A stretch of 64,000 bases of DNA from the NCBI GenBank assembly GCA_021234155.1, contig JAJEKV010000085.1:3792706-3856705 (forward strand), written 5' to 3'. Positions within the stretch are counted from its first letter, which is position 1; each line of letters opens with the position of its first letter. The translations under genes were made by a program, and so were the position numbers. This DNA is from Isoetes taiwanensis. Lineage: Eukaryota; Streptophyta; Lycopodiopsida; Isoetales; Isoetaceae. Below, piece by piece: positions 31,691 to 44,020 of this stretch. The notes beneath the pieces are model-generated. The model did not search any database, was not told where the DNA came from, and saw only the letters and a list, made by a program, of their open reading frames with translations.

Positions 31691-32910
31691 ACCAGGGGCA
31701 GGTAGTGGAGGTGGCTCAGTCTTATAAGTATTTGGGCATTGAGTTTTCTACTACCACACACTGGGATGCATCCATCGTTTCTGGGTCACCGCAGCCGGAA
31801 AGCCCCGGTATGCAATGCAAAACAACAAATACAAGGCGTAGCCAGTATGCATGGGGTCACCAGCACACTTGTTCGTGGCCTTGGTTGAACCGTCCTCCTC
31901 TATGGGGCAGTGTGGGGGGCGGTGATATCCCTCACCACTTGGAACGATCTAGAGCAGTGCACAGAAGGCTTTCTTGGCCCGCACCGGGAGTGAAATCCAC
32001 GGTCCCCATATCGATCTTGCTCCAGATCCTTCCATTCTGAGAGGGTCGCTACCGAACGTCACATTATTTACTTCCGTAAGGTGGTGGCTATGGATGAAGC
32101 CCGCTGCCCAACCTTGCTTTGGCGCATGGCGATGGGCCCGCGAAATACTCAAAGCCTCTTTGGAAAGACAAGCAAGCCCAGTGGTTCTCGCTATGGAATG
32201 TGCAGGCACACGATGTGGACCAAGCATACTCCCGGAAGGAACGCTACCGCCTTGAAGCAAAGATTTGATGCTTGCTTCATGGCCAAGCTTTGGGATGCGA
32301 GGCCCCTGTCACATGTCAAGGTGGCAAATTATCGACAAAGAGTTAATCCCATGCTCACGAGGGGCCCACACCACTACTCGCGCACCCATCTACCCATGAA
32401 AAAGCGCAGGTGATTGCTTCCATTCGCGACAGTGCACACCACCTCCGCATTGAGACAGGGAGATGGATTCGGGAGCCGCGTGAGGACAGAGTCCGCCGCT
32501 GGCCGCCAACAAGGCGCCATTGAGGATGAAAGTCACGCCCTCCGTGCCCTGTCCGGCGCACGAGCATATCCGGCCTCGGTATGCTGTTTCGGTTAGTTGT
32601 GCCCCATCAGGGCCTCGCATGAGCTACCGAGCACGGCCTCGTAGGCTTGTTGGGATCAGACCTCGGAGGTAATAGATACGCCGACTCGGCTTATGCCCCC
32701 CGTCCGGCATTAACCTCACCGCACTTGTGATTATGTATATAATCGTGCGGATGTCGGATCCTTATTGCTACTAAGGTTTTCCCCTCAAACCCTTCTGGGC
32801 GGGGTTTTTAATCCCCGGTAGTAATACTGCTTGCTCTCTCTTTGTACTTGGGTCCCATAGGCCAGTTGGTCTCCGTGGACGATAAAATCATATTCTATTC
32901 TATTCTTTAT
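31690..32910 (+). mobile_element. Decayed LINE 3' end
   Basis: The phrase VAQSYKYLGIEFSTTTHWDA matches the conserved YKYLG block after the RT domain. Further on, in shifted frames, come HHLRIETGRWIREPREDRVR, equivalent to LEIETGRWAKIPAENRLCRI of the LINE at 5575-7797, and GC-rich 3' UTR. It ends in a tail of ATTCT units at about 32890-32910. The orientation is plus. Frameshifts are numerous. It is a different, more GC-rich family from the first LINE. Confidence 0.7.
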
Positions 32911-33140
32911 GTTCTAAAAACATGGGATGAAAAACAGGGGGCTTCCATATATCTGCAAAGCCAGAAACAAGCAGATCAATGTGAAAGCGAAAGGACAAAT
33001 ATGCTTTTAAAAAAAATATAAGGAGGGAGATACCAGGATCTTCTTTCTTCAATAACTTGTTCCTTTAAATCAATTATACGCTGCCAATCTAAAGAAAGCC
33101 ATATCTTCTTCCTGCATACAAAGCTATTAAGCCCTTAAAC
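32911..33140. other. No feature recognised
   Basis: Short AT-rich spacer between the LINE tail and the repeats beside the HKT fragment. Confidence 0.3.
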
Positions 33141-33159
33141 TTAAGAAAAAAGAAACAGA

Positions 33160-33440
33160 AAGATAAACACAGAACTCATAAGAACTAGATATAACTGCAG
33201 GAGCAAGAAGAAAGGCTTACACCAAAAGAACCCTGTTGAAAATAGTCTTGTTAAACATAAGGAAAAGAAACATAAAGACAACTCACAAGAATTGTTAAAC
33301 ATAAGAAAATGTAACAGAAAACACAACTCGCAAGAACTTGATATAGCTGCAGGAGCAAGAAGAAAGCCTTGCACCAAAAGAACCCTGCTGGAAATGGTCT
33401 ACTTAAGATCCATTCCGGAACTGGTCTGCTGGAAATGGTC
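33160..33440. repeat. Tandem duplication, unit about 150 bp
   Basis: The phrase AAGAACTxGATATARCTGCA GGAGCAAGAAGAAAGSCTT followed by CACCAAAAGAACCCTGYTG occurs at 33180-33240 and 33333-33395. CTGGAAATGGTCT recurs again at 33387 and 33428. On the minus strand this lies downstream of the HKT-like exon. Confidence 0.7.
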
Positions 33441-33554
33441 TAAAAAATGCAAGGTAAAAATGGTTTGTATCCAAAAACAAATTCCAGTATAGCCGCAAAT
33501 GCAAAAGCAAAGGAAAATTACCTGCTACCACAAATGGTTCATTGTGTAAAATCA

Positions 33555-33896
33555 ATCCAAAAGCATGATTTGACTGCCCAAAAGCATAAGCGCCATTAAA
33601 ACAACAGAATCCTCCGGACTTAGCCATTCCGGATTGATGCGTGCCAGCCCTGTGACGGTGGTAGCAGAAGCTACATAAAACAAGGCATCTATGTAGCTTA
33701 CTATTTGATTTTCTCGTTTGGGAGTGAATCGAAGAATTAGAGAGGCAATCAGACAGAGGATTACAAAATAGAGGAGGTGAAGAAAATGGGAAGACAAACA
33801 CAAGGGCAAGGAACTAGAAGGGGCAAAAGGGCCGCAAAGGAGAAGAGGCCAAGAGGGTCGGATCCACCAGGTGTTCACCGAAACTGCAAGAATCAT
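33555..33896 (-). pseudogene. HKT/Trk-type potassium transporter, first exon fragment
   Basis: HKT/Trk proteins move K+ or Na+ across membranes through four pore loops. The minus-strand frame from 33896 shows a hydrophobic helix (HLLYFVILCLIASLILRF). A linker follows, then YIDALFYVASATTVTGLARI, the first pore loop. Gly sits at the filter position that is Ser in sodium-selective HKT1 types. The next helix begins VVLMALMLLGSQIMLL. A TGA follows at about 33558, before any donor, and no further exons were found downstream. This makes it a fragment or pseudogene, though a donor missed in this segment could change that. Confidence 0.6.
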
Positions 33897-35218
33897 GCTG
33901 GAGCCATGGGAGCCGGAGTCGGATCCGCCAGGCGGTCGAAGTAGCCGATGGAGTCGACATGAAAATGAGAATATTAGGTTAGGGTTAGAGATACGTTAGG
34001 GTAGATCAACAATAAATTCGATATCCCGCCCATTTAGAACCAATTTGAAATTTGAATCAGCCATTGCTTCCTTTACTTATTGTTCAATTACACATTGTTT
34101 ATTTTGGACCTTTGGATTATAGGAGATTCTACAGTATCTTCCAGATCAAAGGTCCCCTTATTTCACATGCACAAGTCAATGGTGCGGCAAGATTATAGCG
34201 CACACTCTCATGGGAGCAACAGGGCTCGAATTTTGTGGCTCACCGAACTGGGAAAAATGCAGCCCACATTTGATATTACCAGATTTCCAGATTTTTTGAA
34301 GTCTAATTTCTGGATTTCTTTGAATTTTTTTTGCAAAAATGACCGAAAAATTGCCAATTTAAGGATGGCAAGCTAGGCCAAACCCCCCTATTTTCGAACC
34401 ATGGAGCAAGTAAATTGCCATGGCCATGGTTCTTTCACATGGTCGGCATCAGACCTACCCGGCTTCTAGGCCCTAGACTTGCAACCACTCAAGAAGTGCA
34501 AATTCAACTAAATTATAATACATTAATAGCTGAATGTCATTATATTCATGTTAAGTAGAAACACAAGTATCTCATTTCATACACTATGCATTGTTACATA
34601 TTCTTAGATAGGTTATTACATGGCAGGAAAATTGTACATCACAACAAACAAGAGGAAATTGCCGAAGAGGATATGATGACTAAGCATGATATAGAGGAAA
34701 CTACCGATGAGAAAACTGCATGATGTAGACGATGAGGATATGATGACTAGGGATGTTTACAAGAAAAATAACAACTTTTAACGTTTCATAAAGGAATCGG
34801 CAAGGGAATTTAGGGGCACTAAAAAAAGCCTATTTATCTCATTTAAAAAAAACCCTTTTTCAAAAAATTGGCCTAGTCATTTCTATTTAAAGTGCATAAA
34901 ATGCTTAGTCATCATGTGGCATGCCACATCATCCAAAGAAATGCCATGCCACCATGGAGAAATATGTTTTTTTTTAAGTTGCCAAACTGTCCATGTACAT
35001 TCTTCATTCTTCCACCCTTCATTTGCCACCTCAATATACATGCCATGTCATCTCCCGTAATATTTGCATATAGTCAAAGGAAGTCTTTTGCTCGTTTGAT
35101 GCCACCTCATCATTATAGTGCTATATCATTGCCACATCACCTTGTGTGTCACTATTCCACTCTGTATTGCCACTGCACTAATGAAGCAGATTTTGACCAT
35201 ATCATCACGTGGGGAGCC
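33897..35218. other. No gene recognised; run-up to the satellite array
   Basis: From 34900 the sequence becomes rich in TGCCAC and ATGCCA words (ATGCCACATCATCC, TGCCACCTCAT), hinting that degenerate satellite-like sequence starts before the clean array. GAGGATATGATGACTA occurs twice (34668, 34735). Confidence 0.4.
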
Positions 35219-38192
35219 TGCATGGCATGTTTGAGCCACCTTGGCATGTTTGAGCCTAGGTGGCATGTTGGAGCCTAGGTGGCATGTTTGAGCCTAGGTG
35301 GCATGTTGGAGCCCACATGGCATGCTTGAGCCACCTTGACATGTTTGAGCCTAGGTGGCATCTTGGAGCCTAGGTGGGATGTTTGAGCCACCTTGGCATG
35401 TTGGAGCCTAGGTGGCATGTCTGAGCCACCTTGGCATGTTTGAGCCTAGGTGCCATGTTGGAGCCTACGTGGCATGTTTGAGACACCTTGTCATGTTGGA
35501 GCCTAGGTGGCATGTTGGAGCCCACGTGGCATGTCTGAGCCACCTTGGCATGTCTGAGCCACCTTGGCATGTTGGAGCCTACGTGGCATGTTGGAGCCTG
35601 CGTGGCATGTTTGAGCCACCTGGGCATGTTCGAGCCTAGGTGACATGTTGGAGCCTAGGTGGCATGTTTGAGCCTAGGTGGCATGTTAGAGCCCACGTGT
35701 CATGTTTGATCCACCTTGGCATGTTTGAGCCTAGGTGGCATGTTTGAGCCAACCTTCGCATGTTGGAGCCTAGGTGGCATATTTGAGCCAACCTTGGCAT
35801 GTTGGAGCCTAGGTGGCATGTTGTGAGCCACCTTGGCATGTTGGAGCCTGTGTGGCATGTTGGAGCATGTGTGGCATGTTTGAGCTGCCTTGCCATGTTT
35901 GAGCCTAGGTGGCATGTTGGAGCCTAGGTGACATGTTTGAAACACCTTGGTATGTTTGAGCCTAGGTGGCATGTTTAGCTTGGCATGTTTGAGCCACCTT
36001 GGCATGTTGGAGCCTAGGTGGCATGTTGGAGACCGCATGGCATCTTTGAGCCACCTTGGCATGTTTGAGGCACCTTGGCATATTTGAGCCTAGGTGGCAT
36101 GTTGGAGCCTAGGTGGCATGTTGGAGCCCCACGTGGCATGCTTGAGGCACCTTGATATGTTTGAGCCTAGGTGGCATGTTGGAGCCTAGGTGGGATGTTT
36201 GAGCCACCTTGGCATGTTGGAGCATACGTGGCATGTTGGAGCCCCACGCCATATTTTGAGCCACCTTGGCATGTTGGAGCCTACGTGGCATGTCTGAGCC
36301 ACTTTGGCAAGTTTGAGCTTAGGTGGCATGTTGGAGCCTAGATGGCATGTTTGAGACACCTTGGCATGTTTGAACCTAGGTGGCATGTTGGAGCCCACGT
36401 GGCATGTTTGAGCCACCTTCGCATGTTTGAGTCTAGGTGGCAGCCTAAGTGGCATGTTTGAGCCAACCTTGGCATGTTGGAGCCTAGGTGTCATGTTTGA
36501 GCCAACATTAGCATGTTGGAGCCTAGGTGGATGTTGTGAGCCACCTTGGCATGTTGGAGCCTGCGTGGCATGTTTGAGCTGCCTTGGCATGTTTGAGCCT
36601 GCTAAGTGGCATGTTGGAGTCTAGGTGACATGTTTGAGCCACCTCGGTATGTTTGAGCCTAGGTGGCATGTTTGAGCACCTTGGCATGTTTGAGCCACCT
36701 TGGCATGTTGGAGCCTAAGTGGCATGTTGGAGCTCGCATGGCATGTTTGATCCCACATGGCATGTTTGAGCCACCTTGGCATGTTTGAGCCACCTTGGCA
36801 TGTTTGAGCCTAGGTGGCATGTTTGAGCCACCTTGGCATGTGGGAGCCTAGGTGGCATGTTGGATCCCCACGTGGCATGCTTGAGCCACCTTGACATGTT
36901 TGAGCATAGGTGGCATGTTGGAGCCTAGGTGAGATGTTTGAGCCACCTTGGCATGTTGGAGCCTAGGTGGCATGTCTGAGCCACCTTGGCATGTTTGAGC
37001 CTAGGTGGCACGTTGGAGCCTAGGTGGCATGTTTGAGACACCTTGGCATGTTGGAGCCTAGGTGGCACGTTGGAGCCCACGTGGCATGTTTGCGCCACCT
37101 TAGCATGTTGGAGCCTACGTGGCATGTTGGAGCTTGCGTGGCATGTTTGAGCCACCTTGGCATGTTTGAGCCTAGGTGGCATGTTTGAGCCACCTTGGCA
37201 TGTTGGAGCCTAGGTGGCATGCTTGAGCCAGCCCACGTGGCATGTTTGAGCCTAGGTGGCATGTTGGAGCCTAGGTGGCATGTTTGAGCCAACCTTGGCA
37301 TGTTGGAGCCTAGGTGGCATGTTGTGAGCCACCTTGGCATGTTGGAGCCTGCATGGCTGAGCTGCCTTGGCATGTTTGAGCCTAGGTGGCATGTTGGAGC
37401 CTAGGTGACATGTTCGAGCCACCTTGGTATGTTTGAGCTTAGGTGGCATGTTTGAGCACCTTGGCATGTTTGAGCCATCTTGGCATGTTTGAGCCACATT
37501 GGCATGTGGGAGCCTAGGTGGCATGTTGGAGCCCGCATGGCATGTTTGAGCCACCTTGGCATGTTTGAGGCACCTTGGCATGTTTGAGCCTAGGTGGCAT
37601 GTTGGAGCGTAGGTGGCATGTTTGAGCCATCTTGGCATGTTGGAGCCTAGGTGGCATGTTGGAGCCCACCGTGCCATATTTGAGCCACCTTGGCATATTG
37701 GAGCTTAGGTGGCCTTGGAGCCCGCGTGGCATGTTTGAGCCACCTTGACATATTTGAGCCTAGGTGGCATGTTGGAGACTAGGTGGCATGTTTGAGCCAC
37801 CTTGGCATGTTGGAGCCTAGGTGGCATGTTTGAGCCACCTTGGCATGTTTGAGCCACCTTGGCATGTTTGAGCCTAGGTATCATGTTGGGGGGTGGCATG
37901 TTGGAGCCCATGTGGCATGTTTGAGCGACCTTGGCATGTTGGAGCCTATGTGGCATGTTAGAGCCTGCATGGCATGTTTGAGCCACCTTGGCATGTTTGA
38001 GCCGAGGTGGCATGTTGGAGCCTAGGTGACATGTTTGAGCGACCTTGGCATGTTGGAGCCTAGGTGGCATGTTGGAGCCCACGTGGCATGTTGGAGCCCA
38101 TATGGCATGTTTGAGCCACCTTGGCATGTTTGAGCCACCTTGACATGTTGGAGCCCACATGGCATGTTAGAGTGGGCGTGGCATGTTTGAGT
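35219..38192 (+). repeat. 19-bp satellite array, about 3 kb
   Basis: The basic unit is GGCATGTTTGAGCCACCTT or GGCATGTTGGAGCCTAGGT, with a third type GGCATGTTGGAGCCCACGT. Units alternate in recurring combinations, so longer order repeats of several units exist. About 155 units fit in the array. A 19-bp period is not a multiple of three, and the minus strand of the unit has no stop in any frame. The long minus-strand frames (141, 151 and 134 codons, with a 19-residue repeat such as KVAQTCHLGSNMPRWLKHA) are therefore by-products, not genes. Confidence 0.95.
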
Positions 38193-38404
38193 CCTTCAAG
38201 AAATGCCTATATGATGCCAAACCAGTGTCTATCTTCGACAAATTGCCAAGTGATAGATGTCTTGAAGTTCACGCTCTACAAACTCTCACACACACATGTA
38301 TGAAGTCAAATGCTAATGACTCTGTCAAGCATGTATACAACTCTTTTATCCGCCATTTTGTGGCAGTAATGGCATGTGGACAACTTGGTCATACATGGAT
38401 TCTT
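38193..38404 (+). other. Short unidentified open frame after the satellite
   Basis: The frame starting at 38183 reads FKKCLYDAKPVSIFDKLPSD and RCLEVHALQTLTHTCMKSNA, which has the composition of real coding sequence. I cannot assign a family. It may be the remnant of a protein once flanking the array. Confidence 0.25.
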
Positions 38405-38630
38405 AGAAAACCCATAAAAAACCACACCTCAAAAAAACACTACCTTAAAACACAATACCTTAAAAAAAACATCCCTTCAAAAAACCATACCGCCTGAGAA
38501 AACAACACATCCTTAAAAAAGAAAGTACACCTCCTTAAGAAACCACACATTCTTAAAAAAAAAAAAGCTACGGCTCCCTAAAAAAAACTACAGCATATCC
38601 TTGAAAAACCACACCTCCATATAACTACGT
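38405..38630 (+). repeat. A-rich minisatellite around AAAAACCACACCTCCTTAA
   Basis: About ten degenerate copies of a 20-25 bp unit (CCTTAAAAAAACCACACC and variants). Confidence 0.7.
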
Positions 38631-40339
38631 GTAGGTTTTTTCTAAATCTTCAAAAAAACAATCCGTATTTTGTTTTTGCTGTTGTTTTCAGCCATGGACC
38701 AAATGTTGGGGTTGTAGTGTGAACTACTTATACGCCAAATTTGAACTCAAAATTGATCTCCTTATGAAAGAAGTTATTTTTATATCACAACTACTTTCGG
38801 GGAACCAGTACTGGTTCCAAGAAGGCAGAGGACAATTTTGATCCTGTCATGTTTGAATTGCTCGATCTTCCTTCACAGATTTTTGCCTTGCTCTATATCT
38901 CGTGTAGAAAAATAACATTATAACCAAAAATAAAAAAAATAAAAATAAAAATCTTTTCATCAGGACAGTTTTACTTTGTGTGAACATGAAGCTTTTGGTA
39001 CTTGACCCCCTTGGGTTTATTAGAGCATAACTCACAAGAATGGGAGCTGATACATTTTTGTGTATTTTTTATGTAAAGCGTGGCTGCCATATATGAATTC
39101 CTAGAAAGGGTTTGGCTAGTTTTTGTATTCTTGATTTTATATGATTTTTTTGTGAACCTTCAAAATGCCCTTTAATGGTCCATCATGGGGCAGGTCTAGT
39201 GTTAAGCTGCTTGTGACATAAACTTGAATGCGTTGATCACTTATTACTATTGCTTCTATATGGGCCAGTCTTGATGGCATAGAGAAATTTAGATCCAGCT
39301 TGAAAATATAAATAAATTAGATGCATCTGTAACAACCTAGTCTCCTCTAGAGTTTATATTTGTCATCTGTTTATCCAATTTGCTATGTTTTGAATAGATG
39401 TTTGGTAGCGGTAATTACCAATGTATTGACTATTTAGAAGGTACAAAATTAGAACTCAACCGCACCACGTAGTAGATTAATTTGATATATTCTGTTATAT
39501 TCTTTCATTTTAAAGCAATAGGTCGTTTGTGCTAAAACACAGTAGGATTAACCTTAAAAAAATCTTATAGCACTTTGGCTTATTGTGCAAATACTAGGAA
39601 TTAGTTTTTTCTAATGTGTATAAAGTGGTGGAATAGAGCAATTCAATGGACTTTGCATCCAAGTATTTTTCTAATCATTTGATCCATACAACGTAGAATA
39701 CATAATTGTTTAGATAAGCCCAACAAGAATTCAAATCTATACCAAAATTTACTGTGTGTGTCTGCAACATGCTGAAGATTTACTACAATTTCTGAGGTCA
39801 TCAAAGATGCATGCCCTAAATTATATGCCATGGGAAAGTATCAGAAAGAAAAAGGCCGATAAAAAAATTGACTATAAAAACATGTAGAATACTTTTTGAA
39901 TACGTGGAATGAAGTACTCAAATTATAGAATATGTGTATATTAATAACAATGATCAAACCTCCACAACCTTCGGCTCTTAGAATGCAGTACACAATTTCT
40001 TCTCTTGCAAAGTAGCATCCCACTTACCCCTCTCAATTTCTAATGTCAACACTAAGAATTAACTAATGAATATAACATAACAATATGAAAATACAAAGGT
40101 TACTATAGAAGAAGAACGGGACGAAGATTTTATTGAGACTACCTGGTCATTGAGGTGTTGATCTTAGTTGAGATCCACGCTTTTAGGGCTACCATTTAGT
40201 GGGGTAGGCAATTTGAATGTGCACCATATGATGCTCATATGCTTACATAGATACAACTACAAAGGTAACAAACATATATTGGCACCAGAGAAGGATAGTT
40301 TTGAATTGAATTGGCCAAAAAGCAGCGCTGGGTATTTAC
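38631..40339. other. No gene recognised; possible 3' part of the RING/NIF gene
   Basis: If the gene at 40340-42594 has further exons, they should lie here on the minus strand. I could not find the second HAD motif (DDSP-like) or a stop-bounded continuation with convincing splice sites. Confidence 0.3.
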
Positions 40340-42594
40340 TAAAAACTGCAGATAAAGGTTTTAAGTACAGTGGTTTTTCAGATCGGATGGGCCACTTGAA
40401 AGGCATCTCTAAGCAATGGGTCTGATCCCAAATAAATACAAAGTCATGTCTAATAACTGGTGCTATGACATCCACAACTTCATTTACATTAACCTTGTTC
40501 ATGGATGACCAAATTGCTATGTCAAAGGGTACCATTGCTGCCTGCAGAAATTCCCATGCATGAGGCCTTAAAACAACCAATTTCTTGCTTGTTTTTGAAA
40601 TCCAGAATCTGTTGTCCACACGTACAGGATTGTTCCTACTGTATGTCCTTACTAGAACACCATTCACATCTAAAATAAGAAGTTTCCTCTTCAAAGAGGA
40701 CTTTGCTGTGCACCTATCATTCAACAAATATAAAGTAAACACCAACTCAAACACAAACACAAACAGAAATTTAAAATACTAAAATAATAATAACCTGTCA
40801 ACATTTTGGTCAACATTTTGATCAACCATTTGTTCAACATTTTGGTCTTGAAATACAATTGTACCTGAACATTCAAACATTTACAGTTAAATTAAATCAA
40901 AGATTTTATAGACACATTTGAATTGCCTCTTAAGACCTCCATAATTGCATTCATTTTGGTACCTGTGTCTTCCTTTTCTAGTTCTTCATTTTCTGGTCCT
41001 TCCTTTTCTGTTTCTTCCTTTTCTAGTTCTTCATTTTCTGGTCTTGTTTCATCCTTTTCAGATTCAACCTCAACGTCCTTTACAGATTCCATATCTTTTG
41101 CCAATGCCCTCCTTCTAAAATTGTACTTCCTGCCTTCTTGACCTGTCTTCTTTGCCTTTTTAATGTTTTTGCCCTTCTTTGTTGCAACCTCTCCATCTTT
41201 CCTTTTCCTTTTGTTGGCTGCTTTCTTCTCTCTCGAAGGGGTACTTTGTACATCCTTACTATATCCTGCATCATCCTGTTCAACAACAGTTTCATCCTGC
41301 TCACTTGCATATCCTTCAGTGGATGCTTTTCTAGCTGCTCTTTGCCTTAACTGCTTTTTAGGACTACACAATGCATCTTTCAGCACTTTTTCAATTCCAG
41401 AAGGTGGCACATAGTCTTCAGTAGCAGAAGAGGACCTAACAAGTGAATCATGCTGATTTGTAGGTATATCTACTGTAGGCATATCTACTATTTTATTTCC
41501 TTCTGCTGCTGTCACATGCATGCCAAGCTCAAGAAATAAATCTGGATGAATTACACCCTCACATACCTTGCATTTACCTTCCTTCAACAAGGCTGCACAA
41601 GCCACATGGTACTCATGATCACAACTCAAAATCAAAGACAATTTGTACCTATCGTGAAAAAGTAGGCCACAAGCACAGCAAGCACCAAACTTGCAGATTC
41701 CTGGTAGTCTTCTGCTGATAGTGTTGATGCAGAATGGATTACAACTTATATTCTTCAGTTCTGTAAGATTAGAAAGATTAGCTCTGAGTTCTGAAATTCT
41801 GGCCTCTTTCTCTTTGATCTCCACTTCCAAGGTATTCTTCCTCGACCTGCTTCCTTCTGTATCTGGAGACTTGAAAAGGTTTTTAACTCGGCTACAGTAA
41901 TATGTCTCCATTTGTAGTGTCATCTCCAATTCTTCCTCAGATCAGAATCCTCCTGCAACTCAGATATTGAGGTCTTCAAATCCTCAACTTTCTTCATGCT
42001 CTCTTCAAGTTCCACACTGAATTTTTCATTAGACTTAGCCTCTGCAGCTAAACTAACCTCAATTGCATGCACCTCTTCTAACATGCTTGCCCTTTCATTC
42101 TCAAGCTTATTTACAGCTTCCTTAATCAATTCAAAGTTCTCTTTTAAAGCAGAGTGGTCTAATTTTGAACTTTCTAAGCAAGTAACTTTGCTAGAAGTGG
42201 CAACATGGACATCCTTTCCCCTAGACCTGCAATTTCTATACTTCATAACTTGAGCTCCAAAAGAGGCCCAATTGATCTTGTGCTTTGCAGGGTTTGAAAT
42301 GGCAGTATCACAATTTTCCCATGCAAAAGCATAAGCCACCTGCTTTCTCACTTCATTGTTTGGCATAGTTTCCTTTTGATATAATTTTTTCAACAATCTG
42401 TCCAATTTTTCTCGGAACCGAGGCTGGATCATAGAAACTTTCATCTTATTGCTTGGGCCTTCTTGCCAAACCGAGGCCCATTGTGCATCTGTTACATTCT
42501 CTTCCAACCATTTTACTTTCAAAGCAGGTTGCAATCCTTCACCAGAAAGTCCATGAACGTCTATGAAATCTTGCTCGGTCACCGCTTCGGCCAT
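40340..42594 (-). CDS. Coiled-coil / RING-like / FCP1-NIF-domain protein, partial, one frame break
   Basis: Three exons join in phase on the minus strand: 42594-40963, 40864-40795 and 40713-40340. The start reads MAEAVTEQDFIDVHGLSGEG. A coiled coil follows (residues about 155-260), then a RING-like finger with CCACG, SCDHEYHVAC and GKCKVC. Next is a lysine-rich stretch (KRKRKDGEVATKKGKNIKK) and a Glu-rich repeat (ENEELEKEETEKEGPE). The third exon has KRKLLILDVNGVLVRTYSRN, FLQAAMVPFDIAIWSSMNKV and FVFIWDQTHC, the plant NIF/FCP1 HAD fold with DxN in place of the catalytic DxD. The frame is broken near 41930-41945 by a short slip at TTCTGATCTGA. The last exon ends at a phase-1 GTAAAT donor, so 3' exons are missing from the model. 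Possibly a decayed or TE-linked gene. Confidence 0.6.
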
Positions 42595-42769
42595 TGTAAA
42601 TTGAACGGATCAAAGGATTGTGTGACGGAATTGGTGATCTAGGAAGAGGATTCGGAAACAGGAGATTCGAAATTGGGGCTAAATAAAGAAAGGGCGCGCG
42701 GGAAATGAGGCAAATGATGTCCTCTGAAAAAAAAACTGTCACTGCTCGAATTTAGGTGCTTGGTGCTTT

Positions 42770-43904
42770 CGCGCATTTTGGGGTACCACTATCAAATTTA
42801 CACCCATTATCAGAGCCAGAAGAAAGAATAGAATCAATGAGAGGCTTAAAAGCATTTGCATTCACAAGATCATTAGAGGGAATAGGTTTACATTTAAAAA
42901 GGTCCTTATACTTGGAATGAAAAGTATTAGCAATATCTCTCTGACTGGTATCAATTAGTCCAGACTCATTCTTAATCTCAGAAATAGAATTTCTCAACAA
43001 TCTACTTTTTGCCACCCTGAAAAAGAACTTTGTACTTCCATAATCCATTTCATTAGTATACTTGACTTTGCATACTTTTAGCTTCCAACTCTTCAATGTT
43101 TCTAATTTGCATCTCTAAGATATCTTATCCCAGCTGCAAATTTGAGTTATAGGGATCATTTTGAAGCAGAGATCTAACTTCTTTCATGTACCTGAGCAGT
43201 TGGTCTTTAGTCATACAACTCTCATCATGCTTGGACTTAGACCAATTCTTGATCCAATCCTTGATTTTCTTGATCTTGATATAGAAGTTTTTTATAAATA
43301 CAGAATAGTTCTCCTCAAGATCATTATAAAAAATCCTAAACTGAGAACAGAACTTATCATTAGAAAGAAGGGAAGCATTAAATTTGTAAGGACTATTACT
43401 TGTTCTCTGAATCTGAGTGATCTGAGAGGTATGAAGGAACTGAGACTGATGATCTAATATAGAAGTACCCTCATCACTAGTAACAAAACTGTTATCCCAC
43501 ATTGCAAAAGAAGGATTGCTGACATAGAGTCTATCAAGAGTACAATAAACCATTGTATTGTCCTTCTGCTTATTAGACCAAGTGTAGGTTGAAGAAGAAG
43601 AGGGAATATGAATAAGATTAGTATCACAAATAAGAGCGTCCCAGTTACTTTTTTCAGCTCTTGTCATATTGATCTTATTCCCTAATTTTAGATCCTAAGA
43701 AGGAGTTTTATTGAAGTCACCAAGCACAATCCAGTTATCAATACTTTGAAGCATGATTTCATTAATTGGAGGGAATAACACGATTTTGAGAATTTTGACC
43801 TCAGCTAATCTAGTCAAGCTGAAGTATTTTCTCCTACTTCTAAAGCACGAGTATCCATCAAAATTATCAATTGCCACCCAAGTATTTCGCGGCCCACCCA
43901 CCAC
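42770..43904 (-). pseudogene. LINE endonuclease and linker fragment
   Basis: Minus-strand pieces in shifted frames follow the plant L1 apurinic endonuclease: IDNWIVLGDFNKTPS, SSTYTWSNKQKDNTMVYCTL, DRLYVSNPSFAMWDNSFVTS and DEGTSILDHQSQFLHTS. The linker leading to RT follows (FFFRVAKSRLLRNSISEIKN, SQRDIANTFHSKYKDLF). It stops before the reverse transcriptase, the opposite truncation from the LINE at 5575-7797. Confidence 0.85.
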
Positions 43905-44020
43905 TATTATTGATGGTACATAGATACACCATTATTATGTGCATGATACTCATATGTTCTCCCAATGATTTCATAGGTATAAATATAACCGCACTTGAGT
44001 GAAGGAGGCATTCATTTACA

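Noticed and set aside
31949-32260. Minus-strand frame of 103 codons opposite the LINE tail
   Set aside because: The plus strand shows clear, though broken, LINE coding sequence; the minus frame is its GC-rich shadow.
35370-38160. Long minus-strand reading frames of 85-151 codons with repeated NMPRWLKHA/KVAQTCHLGS phrases
   Set aside because: They are produced by the 19-bp satellite, which has no stop codon in any minus-strand frame; there is no start context, domain or codon bias.
35219-38192. CRISPR-like array
   Set aside because: Units are contiguous 19-bp repeats without unique spacers, in a eukaryotic context.
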